The notes below the pieces were generated by a model. It worked only from the letters and a program-made list of their open reading frames with translations, was not told the origin of the DNA and did not search any database. A program made the translations under genes and the position numbers. Of a DNA stretch of 64,000 nt, positions 55,241-64,000 are shown piece after piece (the first letter of the stretch is position 1; the number at the start of each line of letters is the position of its first letter). Origin of the DNA: Isoetes taiwanensis (taxonomy: Eukaryota; Streptophyta; Lycopodiopsida; Isoetales; Isoetaceae); NCBI GenBank assembly GCA_021234155.1, contig JAJEKV010000002.1:41221841-41285840 (forward strand). Reading direction: 5' to 3'.

Positions 55241-57002
55241 ATGTCGGTATGTTTTCATCCCTTAGGTAGCGTCTTTTGTATGCTTGTTTCTCGAGGAGGA
55301 ACTAGGGAACTTTTTTATCTGTTTATTTGCAAAATGTTAGCTCGGCATTATTATGTATATTGCTAGCAATGGCTAAAGAAACATGCTAATAATTCTGCAT
55401 TTGGATAGATATTTACATATAATGGAAGTGCCGTTGTTGCCATGGTTGGCAAAGACTGCTTTGCCATTGCTAGCGATCGGAGACTGGGCGTTCAGTTTCA
55501 GACCATTGCAACTGATTTTCAACGAATTTTTAAAATTCATGACACACTTTATATTGGTCTCTCTGGTCTTGCTACAGATGTACAAACAGTGTAAGTTGCT
55601 TGCTTACCTTTATTTCTCCACATTTGGAGCTTAGTAGCTGAGTCCATGCATTTTTTTCAGGCATCAAAGGCTGCAGTTTCGGCATAAGCTTTATCAGTTA
55701 AAAGAAGAGAGGGACATGCAACCTGACACTTTTGCAAACCTTGTCTCTTCAATGCTGTACGAGAAAAGGTTTGGTTCTGATTGATTAGATTCATTTAACT
55801 TGAATTACTGAGCTGAAATTTGTACTTATTTAATGCCATATACTTTTCTATGAATTGCTAAGTCGCATCCAGATTTCACAGGTCTGTTATGTTGCTATGG
55901 GTTTATCTATTCTGCTTTCCAGAAAAATAGTCACCACTTGGGATTCTCGACCCATTTTCTGGAAATGTGTAATGCCTAATGGACTCAAAATCATTCAGAT
56001 GGACAAACATCGAAGATGCTTCAAAAGAGAATTATTTCTGGTCTCAATGTCAGCAGATACACTCATGTCAAACAGGGCTTTAAATGAGAAGAACATCGGT
56101 TCAAGTGAACCATTAGCAAGTTGCTCAAGATGGCTTGGACACCTTATAAGGGATTGATAATCAAGTCCCTTGTATAAGGCTTAATCAACTGATCTCTTAA
56201 GACAGGATTCAAAATCTATTGAAATGCTCAGAATGAAGTAGATACAAAGTAGGTTTGCCAGGTCTATAATGCAGTCATTAGAACTATTGTTGAGGGACAA
56301 GGTTCAAAATGAGACTTTGTGGCAGCAGGACATTGTCTAAAATTTTGATTTACCTTCCATTATTGTTCTAATTTGCAGTTGGTTTGTTGCAGATTTGGGC
56401 CATATTTTTGTCAACCAGTGATTGCAGGCCTGAAAAAGGATGGAAAGCCTTTCATATGCACTATGGACTCTATTGGAGCTATGTATGGTTTCTCTTTGAT
56501 AGTATTGTAAATTTTGTTCTGGATGCCTGGAGGTTCACAAGTCTTGATATCATCTTGTATTTGGAAAGTGAATTCTCGGAAGATTTTGTAGTCTCTGGGA
56601 CTGCATCTGAGTCACTTTATGGTGCATGTGAGTCTATGTTCAAGCCTGAAATGGTACGTACTACTGCTTGTTCCAATATTTTTAACCCAGCGTTACCTTT
56701 AGTCAACTTTATGGCATACAATCAATTTCTATAGCTCTTTAGATTATTTTTTATAGACTTCAATTTGTTGTCAGGATCCTGAAGAGCTATTTGAAACAAT
56801 TTCTCAAGCATTATTGTCATCTGTTGATCGAGATTGTTTGAGTGGATGGGGTGGAGTGGTTCATATTATGTAAGCAGCCACTTGTTACTTTTATTTGAAT
56901 GTATCAATATTTTATTTTTGCCGTGTTGACTTTGCTTACTCTGTTTTGGGCAGCACTGCGGACCGTGTGATTACTCGACATTTGAAGGGCCGTATGGATT
57001 AG
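55241..57002 (+). CDS. PBC1: 20S proteasome beta-3 subunit (PBC/PSMB3), 7 exons
   Basis: Exons 55,241-55,246; 55,409-55,590; 55,661-55,768; 56,393-56,482; 56,569-56,653; 56,775-56,869; 56,954-57,002. All introns are GT/AG and phases agree, giving 615 bp and 204 residues, the usual length for this subunit. Landmarks are [80 protein letters not shown] and the C-terminus TRHLKGRMD. Beta-3 is a structural subunit of the inner ring of the 20S core; it has no cleaved propeptide and no catalytic N-terminal Thr, as here. The first coding exon encodes only Met-Ser. A donor-like ATTG/GTGAGT near 55,120 suggests an intron in the 5' UTR. The paralogue number (PBC1 or PBC2) is not decidable. This is the best-preserved gene of the window. 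Confidence 0.95.
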
Positions 57003-57040
57003 CAAATTACTATTTCAAGGTCTCAACTTATGTTTGACTG

Positions 57041-57183
57041 CATCTTATCTTGGTGGACATTTAGCAAGCCCCATTTTCTCAAGCATTTTTTGGGTTTATT
57101 TCGCACTGTAAACATCTTGTCTTGGTGGACATTCAGTAAGCCCCATTTTCTCAAGCATTTTTTGGGTTTATTTCGCACTGTTC
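57041..57183. repeat. Two-copy tandem duplication, period 72 bp, in the proteasome gene 3' flank
   Basis: The unit catcttatcttggtggacat... occurs at 57,041-57,112 and 57,113-57,183 with about four differences. It starts 38 bp after the stop codon, so it probably lies in the 3' UTR. No canonical AATAAA was picked out within it. Confidence 0.9.
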
Positions 57184-57189
57184 TGATTA

Positions 57190-58610
57190 GTATGGTCTCA
57201 CACATACACCAGCTCCAATACACTTGTATTTTTAAGAGTTTTGACTGTTTCTTAAAAGACATCAATGTCAGTTTCTGCACTCTGGCATTTTAAAGAGCAT
57301 TATCACAAGTTTTTAGAATAAATGTTGCTATCGTTACAAATTTAAGGCGTCAGTACCATCAGTGGTTGAAAAGATCTTGAATTTCAGCCCTGAAGCCTTT
57401 CAACTAGGATTTTCTCCATTCCAAGCCTACAAAATCCCCTTCACATATTCTGTTCACTCATTCTCTAAAGAAATTTGAAGTTGGCATGTCTATGGCACAT
57501 TTGGTTCTTATCAGATGACTTTGCATTTAAACATAGAATGCCTTTGATACAAGCTGGCTTCTCTCTATCCTTGTGCTATAACAGTGTTGTGTTCATCTTT
57601 AACAATGCATTAGTATTTAAATGTAGCAAACAACTTAGCATCATTCATCTTAGATGGGTTCATACAAGCTGTCTTTTGAGGTGTATTTTACCTGTGGCCT
57701 GTGGGAAGCTCCAATGTACTGCTTCAGTGCCTTTAGTGGTAAAGTCTTTCCTTGCCTATCTTTGCCTTTACTCTTTGGAACAAGTGTATACTCTCTGTCA
57801 CATGGTCACTTGCACCTGAATCAGGGTGATAATTACCTTATAGATGTCTCACTACAAAGCTTATTGCACTAGTTTCAGTATTCCATGGATCATCATTCTC
57901 AACAATTGCTACTACACAAGACTACAATATATAGATTATGAGCTTATGAAGATACTGAAAGGCTTAAAAAAAGAGCATGAGAGAATGTTTTAGGCTACTC
58001 ATGTTGGTTTCCTCTGCAGAATAGCCATACAGTCTTTAGCAACAGATACTACAGATACTAGAGAATCATTGCTGGAATTGTGAAAATATCACTAAACTCA
58101 CTAGCCTTCGAGGCTTATGACCATTATATCACCTAATATGGCTTGCACATATCCAAAATAGTAGCAGCAAATGCTAAAGCTCTAGAACTGCTGCTTCTAG
58201 AATTCAGTCTCCCTTCATCTTGCTATCCTTTGAGCTTGATATAGATTGCTCAAACATCTTATATAAAGCATGCCACTAATGGATTGAATGGGTTTTTGTT
58301 TAAAACCATAAAATTCCATCTACTTAACATCATCGCTTCTTTGAGGGAGTTTTTAATTAGCATGGCATTAGAAGTCTAGGGGGACATAACAAATAGTTAG
58401 TTGGACAATGTTGGACATTTATTTTAGAAAATTGAATTACAAGAGTTCAAGATAATGGATGCTGGAATATTTGTTCTGTTCATATTTCGTTTATACTACA
58501 AACCATTACTAAGGTGGTGGGCGTTTAAGAGCACCAGCATATTCTACTCGTAATTTGCCAATGATGCACATGCAGACAGGCCGTTGAGTTTTTCTATTAT
58601 TTTGAAGATT
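57190..58610. other. AT-rich flank of the proteasome gene, no gene identified
   Basis: Several plus-strand frames of 70-115 codons exist (for example 57,475-57,819) but show no motif; I see only 3' flank and AT-rich spacer. Confidence 0.4.
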
Positions 58611-58617
58611 ATAATTA

Positions 58618-59250
58618 GGGGAAATTGTGAAAATACCCCAATATTTTGGGGTATTCATAAAAATACCCCATATTGTCTCGAAATTGTCAAAATGCCCCTG
58701 TGCAAACTCTCTTCCAAAAAGCAGACTGTTTTTGCTGTTTTCAAGATTCAAAACTCCAAAATCAACCGTGGAAGAGAGTCAAAACCAGTGGCGAATCTTC
58801 TTCCGGAGCTTTAAGATTAGTTGAGACTAGAAACCGCACCAAAGCGCAGAATGATTTCTTATTTCTTGGAAGCAAAGCCATAGGCTATCAAATGAAATCG
58901 TCATGAAGGAATTCAACGTCTCTTATGTGAACAAAGCAACCAGAAGAAAATGGAGAGATTAATAGAGAAGATTTGGTGCTAGCCTCTGGCTGATCATGTA
59001 CCTGCTGCCCACTCTAGTTGATGGTAAATACGTCCCACGCGTCTCCAAGAAAAGCCACTTAATCATGTGTCAGATCATAATCGGATCATAAATCCCAGGG
59101 ACCAAGCTTATTGCGAACAAATTTGTGGGTCTGATTTGCAGTATGACAAGCTGGGCATTGCATATTGCAATGGAGGGCATCAGGCTTTGCACAGGGCATT
59201 TTGACAATTTCTAAACAATTAGGGACATTTTTATAAATACCCCAAAATAT
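58618..59250. mobile_element. MITE-like element with about 65-bp inverted termini
   Basis: The left arm (about 58,641-58,706) and right arm (59,186-59,250) share atattttggggtatt, ataaaaat, aaattgtcaaaatgcccctg and tgcaaa in inverted orientation, with about 85 percent identity by eye. TAATTA lies outside both ends (58,612-58,617 and 59,251-59,256) and may be the target duplication. An extra 23 bp on the left (ggggaaattgtgaaaatacc...) forms its own small palindrome with the arm. The 480-bp centre has no coding. Confidence 0.7.
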
Positions 59251-59259
59251 TAATTAAAA

Positions 59260-59825
59260 GTTATTTTATCATGGATAAATATGGTATGGGGTAAAACAAC
59301 AGGAGTTAAAGGCCAGCTCTTTTTTCTTTATCCTTGTCTCTTTGTCCTTGCATGTAGACTTGTAATTGCTTTATTCTTATGCTTTAATGCGTGTGTGTGT
59401 GTCACAGTTTGACTTGTAACTGCTTTATCCTTTTGCTTTAATGCGTGTGTATGTGTTTTTGTGCATATGCATTATTCATATTGTTGTTTTATATCCATAA
59501 TTCATTATTAAATGTGCACTATTCATATTGTTGCATGGCATCCAGATCAAGATGGTTTTTTATACATGAATGACTTTATTTATTAACAAAAGGATATTAG
59601 CTGTTAAAGGACATGAGCATGAATCTCTACAGGTTTTCTAGCTCCTGGTCTCGTATATTCCAAGCAACTGGGTCGGAAATTAATTTTTAAGTTCCTTTTC
59701 TAAAACAATGGGATTTACATGGTCAAGTGAGTACTGTATCTATATAGATTCAAGTTGCTTTAATAGACTCATTTTTTAACCGCTAAGCATCAAGACGTTG
59801 TTGACATGTATGTTATAAATGTGGA
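59260..59825. other. AT-rich spacer
   Basis: Contains a short imperfect duplication (about 59,370-59,400 and 59,412-59,455, each with gacttgtaa-tgctttat and gctttaatgcgtgtgt). No gene identified. Confidence 0.4.
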
Positions 59826-60425
59826 AATATAGATGGTGCCAAATTGGGATGTAGCGTCATGGAATGCCTTGATTACAGGATATGTTCAGCTTGGCAATGC
59901 CAAGTTGGTAGTCAAATCCAATATTGTGATTTCAAATCAGATTAGGTCACTTTTACTCAAGTCACTTTTACTGCTCTTCTTAGCTGCTGCGCTGCAGTTG
60001 CGCAGCGTTAACAAATGAAGGCCTTGGATGTATTAAATTAATGAGTGAATACCATGGTCTGATGCCAAACGTATTTTACAATAATTGCATAGTCAATCTT
60101 TTGGGCCTGCATGACGTTTCAAAGAAGCAACATATGTGTTGCATGGACAACCAAACGTCAACCAACAAATTATATCCAAAAGAGAAAAAAAGTGTAGCTA
60201 GAATTGTCTAATCCCACATTTGGTTAGATGCTTCCATTTCTATACCTTAGACATTGGCATAATTGCAAGAACTAAAAAATGCATGCACACATTGCAACAT
60301 GTTGGAATATGGAGAAAAAGGAATGAAGCAACCTTAATGAAATCCATGGCACTTCATCACTCTGCTCTGGGTACAGACTTCCAACATCCACATCCATGCG
60401 GCAAATGCTTAGGTTATAAAGTCTG
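59826..60425 (+). pseudogene. PPR pseudogene, cut by an AAGTC-family element end
   Basis: Plus-strand text VPNWDVASWNALITGYVQLG is a PPR repeat start. After frame changes come TNEGLGYIKLMSEYHGLMPN and NVFYNNCIVNLLG, the usual arrangement of the last repeats before the E domain. The region beyond (60,120-60,425) keeps only vague coding text. The AAGTC-family left end begins at 60,431, so the element, not decay alone, removed the 3' part. It is a second PPR wreck in the window. Confidence 0.55.
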
Positions 60426-60430
60426 CTAAG

Positions 60431-61015
60431 AAGTCACATTTAATTAAAGTGGGTCACATGCGATTCCCACTTTTTTGGAACCCTGTTATTTCAATCCAAA
60501 AGGACGTGAGAATTGCTTTAGGCCCCATTATTGTCCGAAAAGAAGACTTTCTTATCTGAATAGAAAAACTCAAGGAATAAAAATCGCCTCCATTTCCCGA
60601 GAGTGTAAGTCGAGAAACAAAAAAACACGTCTAAAACCAATGAAATAGTTTACTTTCTCCAAACAAAGTGCTAGTATTCAATAAATTTCTATTCATAAAT
60701 AATATTATTACAATTTATTTTATAGTGGATGAAGAGACCATGTCGGCCATGCTGTCATAACGAGTACACTCTTGTCACACGCGGACCATCTAATGGGAAC
60801 AACATGTGGAGCACCCTCCGACCTGTTCCAAGCCACGGGAGCAACTTAAAGACAATAGAAATCTCTACGAGAAGGTGCTTCATGGGCTGTCCAACCGATG
60901 TCACCACCATCTTCTCGTCTCCTTCCTTCAATAAGAGGGTTTTTCCATTGCTATCGAGCATGTACTATCTGGTTGGGATAAGGAATGCAAAAGACAAAAT
61001 CAAGTTAGTCAAGTG
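60431..61015. mobile_element. Left-end fragment of a second AAGTC-family element
   Basis: Begins AAGTCACATTTAATTAAAG and follows the left end of the 12.3-kb element through cattcccac/gattcccactttttt, ggaaccc, tcgagaac-like words, a tattaataaat-type AT stretch and gagaccatg-cgg near 60,735 (11,874 in the large copy). It then carries a degenerate version of the C-terminal coding segment. The match fades after about 60,870. No right end is visible, so this copy is truncated or extends through the adjoining gypsy fragment. Confidence 0.65.
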
Positions 61016-61069
61016 ATGCCTCAGACAAGACAATTAAAATAAAAACCAGTTCTAAAGGCCATTTCAGAG

Positions 61070-62480
61070 TGAAAAATGCAGGTTTGAGGGCCTTTCTCGA
61101 TCCCTTTGCTAGCAACTCTTTAACTTGATGCTTAACTTCCACTAACTCCCGAGGACTAAGATGGTAAGGAGCACATACTATTGGCTTGACCCCTGGCTCA
61201 AGCGCGATTTCATGCTCAATGCCCTGAGAAAGAGGTGGCCCTTCCCGTAATGCTGTCGGGAAAACGTCTTTAAATCTTTCTAAAAGATTAAATTCTTAAT
61301 TAACACTTGAATCTAATTCGATGTTTCCATACATTAAATTACAAGATTTAGCCATCACATCATTAGGCATTTTATACTTGAAGGAAAAGCCATCTTTATT
61401 AACCTTAAAACATCTTTTTGCCTTAGTGGCATGCAATAATTTTTCAGGCCCTACATAAGGCACGCCATGGAGATTAATAGTTTTTCTAGGTAAAATATTA
61501 AACATAATAGTGTGGGATGGCCTTAACATGATTCACTGAGCTTCTTATAACCACTTGATTCCTAGAATCACATCATACCAGTTCCTTAGCAATATCAAAA
61601 TCAATGGCCATAGAGGCCGCAACACATGTCCCCTTGTCCACCAATTTCAAACAAACGCCATGTGCTTTTGATGATGGTGCCGAGTCTAGGACCCGACTGC
61701 GGTCTCTATGGCATAACGAGGCACTTCGCCTAAGTCCAAGCCCAGCTCCTCTATCACATCTGCAGAAAATGAAGTTACCAGTACTTCCAGATTCAATTAA
61801 GACAATCAAGTCCTTACCATTGATCCTTCGTAACAACCTTATTACATTATCGGCATAAACTTGTAGAGAACTTATGATATCCTCTTCACGAGCAATAACC
61901 AATAACGCTTTTACCTCTTCTTCACCTTTGAAGGTACCTACTAAAATCTTTTTGTCTTTTTTGGGCTTTGTACAGTCTCGAGCAAAATGCCCTATAATGC
62001 CACAACAATTATAACATGTTTAGCACTAACTTTCTTAGGATTCTCAATCGATTTTTCCTTGATAGGATTTTTCTTATTGCTGCTTGGCAGGTGACTCGAT
62101 CGCCCTCTTAGCCTTTCGTTCTGCAATCCTTTGAGCTTACGAACCAACTTTCTAGCCAACTCTACTGCAAGCTCAAAGCTAGCAGGTTCAACTTAAAGTA
62201 TATCATACTGAATGTTGGCATCCTTGAGCCCATTTATATAATGATCAACTCACATTTTGGTTGTTAAATCAGGCAACGCGAGAATAATTCTCTCACTTCT
62301 ATTGTATTATCTTGCAACTTTCCAGTCTGAACCCTCTCTTTCAGCTGGATCAATGCATGGCGGCGGCCATAATATGGAGCATATTCTTGCCTGAATAATT
62401 TACAAAATTCAACCCAAATGTGCAACTTCCTCCCATCATCAGTATGGGTATTCCCTGGGGGTGCACATTTTAAGGGGACC
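61070..62480 (-). mobile_element. Ty3/gypsy fragment: gag, zinc knuckle, protease, start of reverse transcriptase
   Basis: Minus-strand order is gag (WVEFCKLFRQEYAPYYGRRH and LQLKE-like text, about 62,460-62,200), a CCHC knuckle CCGIIGHFARDC within a C-X2-C-X4-H-X4-C arrangement (about 62,030-61,985), and protease (LIVLIESGSTGNFIF, about 61,790; the catalytic D of DSGST is E). The RT entry LLERFKDVFPTALREG, QGIEHEIALEPGVKPI and YHLSPRELVEVKHQ lies at about 61,290-61,090. It stops before the RT active site YxDD. Several frame breaks and the missing 3' half make it inactive. No LTRs were found. Confidence 0.75.
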
Positions 62481-63815
62481 CCATTCATGTGCGTGTATGG
62501 AAGGGGATCCCTTTTAGAGGTAATCCATACGTATACATATGAAATTGCTAAAGGCTGATTTCTTAAGGGATACATTATGGGGTATTTTCAACGGTCCCCT
62601 CCCCGCATACGTACACGTGAAGGGGGGCAAAAAAACTATAAACTTCAAAAAAAAAAAAGGGGGGGGAGAGAAGTCTGTCTTAACTATTTAATCATAGAAC
62701 GGACATCTACCTCAGTCAATCCTTTGGTAATATTATCATCCTACATTTGGACTGAGCCAATCCAGTATAGTATCTTAGAACCCACCAATCTCTTCAAAAT
62801 TTACCAATTTTAAAGGCTGTTGCCATGCCCTTATTTACAGTTTTAAATATTGAACACACTTCAACCTATTACAATACATTTTTAAATTGTAATGTCCTTT
62901 GTATACATAACCAAATGTTACTGATTATATATACTTCAATTGTTTTGGATGATATTCTTTAGAGAATGTTACATTCTTGAGATATCGGCCCCTAGTCTAT
63001 ACTATACATCATTGATTAGTAGCCAGATAATAGAGGTATATCTAAACACCAGCCCTTTACTTAATACTTAAGACCAAATATGCATGCCATTTGCCTACGT
63101 GCATAGACCAGCCACAATCAAAATGCACCAGCATCATTAAATATGATTCTATTAATATTAAACGACCTATAGCTGCATCCAGAACTATTACAGCAAATAG
63201 CTTTCATGATTTAGCCAGTTATATAGAGTCAAATCTATATGATCTCTTAAGTACTGCTTATGGTCATCTACTGCTTACCAGCATAGTACAAGACAACAAA
63301 TCTAAACTATATGTTAAACTTTTTTTGTAATGGTATCGCTAATCTAACTAAAGGTACCACCGCAGCTGCCGGGTACCAGAAGCCAGTGTACAGCACCGGT
63401 CGAGATTTTCCTACAGCTTTCCCAAAATCTCGGTATAAAGAGTCCTGCCCACAAAGCTGCTCCCAAGTAAAATCCTTACCCATCCATCCGTAGTGCCTAA
63501 AGAACAAAAGTGGATAATGGAGGAAAAACCCCCAGACTGCGAGCCATTCAATGCTCCGTTAGCAATAATCTTGGTCAGGTAATAGAAGGTACAATGGGGT
63601 TTTCAAATTTCATCACTGGACACCCATTGTCCTCTTTTACCCCTTGGGTTAATTTTGGATGTATGAATAAGAATATAGCAAAAAAAAAAAATTAAAACAT
63701 AAATGCCTACTCCATTAAACCAAGCAAAACTTGATATTCCCATCATATGAGTTCACATTACCTTATTATAAGGTCGTTTTATGCTTTAAGAACCACATCT
63801 ATGCCTACAGTCTAG
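62481..63815. other. AT-rich spacer with poly-A/G tract
   Basis: Holds a homopolymeric A then G run (62,648-62,668) and AT-rich DNA. A minus-strand open frame at 63,307-63,507 reads protein-like text but has no recognised family. No gene is called. Confidence 0.4.
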
Positions 63816-64000
63816 AAGTCAGGAGTTTAATTAAAGTGGAACTCATTCCATTCTACCTTTTTTTCGAACCCTGCTATTTTATTACCAAAAAGGAGCACCT
63901 CAATTCGAAACCGCCCCTGACCAATTCTTGGTTCACATCGTGGCATCCAAGTTTTCCAGCTTTCTTGATAGTTGAGTCGAGTCCCTGCTTTTGGGGCTTA
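63816..64000. mobile_element. Left end of a third AAGTC-family element, running off the window
   Basis: Starts AAGTCAGGAG then TTTAATTAAAGTGG and AACTCATTCCATTC, closer to the 12.3-kb copy than the 60,431 copy is. It continues with cgaaccctgctatttta, aaaaggagcacc and gagtcgag-type words matching 11,630-11,750. The element continues past base 64,000. Confidence 0.7.

Noticed and set aside
63307-63507. Minus-strand open frame with text such as HYGWMGKDFTWEQLCG
   Set aside because: Reads like protein over 66 codons but has no recognised domain, splice context or partner exon; left uncalled.
1-64000. tRNA, rRNA or organellar DNA insertions
   Set aside because: No cloverleaf, rRNA core or plastid/mitochondrial gene was recognised by eye; short tRNA genes could have been missed without a scan.

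Overview
This is nuclear DNA from a land plant. The evidence is intron-containing plant genes (a 20S proteasome beta-3 subunit and an RGG/HABP4 nuclear RNA-binding protein), a PLS-class pentatricopeptide-repeat (PPR) gene with an E domain, and dense nested retrotransposons. The style and abundance of the PPR sequences (one near-intact gene, two wrecks) make me favour a fern or another seed-free vascular plant. That is inference; no species can be named from this window.

Layout. 0-6.9 kb: decayed repeats, including a Helitron helicase N-terminal remnant and two unidentified coding remnants. 6.9-9.3 kb (minus): a seven-exon RGG/HABP4-family gene. 9.3-11.3 kb: strong foldback sequences, a tandem duplication and a LINE 3' fragment. 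11.3-40.4 kb: one Ty1/copia element in four pieces (gag, gag/protease, GAG-pre-integrase/integrase start, integrase core), split by three insertions of about 12.3, 12.8 and 2.0 kb. 40.5-42.5 kb (minus): PPR gene with a frameshifted C-terminus. 43.7-53.8 kb: LINE fragments, a structured dispersed repeat, a PPR pseudogene and a LINE-ORF1-like segment. 53.85-54.74 kb: a small terminal-inverted-repeat (TIR) element. 55.2-57.0 kb (plus): intact seven-exon proteasome gene. 57-64 kb: a MITE-like element, a second PPR wreck, a Ty3/gypsy fragment and two left ends of the same family as the 12.3-kb element.

The most unusual object is the 12.3-kb element at 11,585-23,925. It has 25-bp perfect TIRs beginning AAGTC and a 4-bp (possibly 5-bp) target duplication. 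Removing the element with one duplication copy restores the copia gag frame across the junction. Its two decayed gene blocks are divergent. The right block resembles a transposase-like family with a GHTHDDID motif. The left block carries an FCP1/NIF-type HAD phosphatase-like domain. Introns and the central region are studded with about 19 copies of a CGACTCGCGAGTCG dyad, some in a regular 60-bp array, plus large foldback tandem units. Two further left termini at 60,431 and 63,816 show it is a repeated family.

Only the RGG/HABP4 gene, the proteasome gene and perhaps the PPR gene look like functioning host genes; the rest is mobile DNA in several layers of insertion and decay. Splice sites were assigned by eye from GT/AG signals, frame and family conservation.
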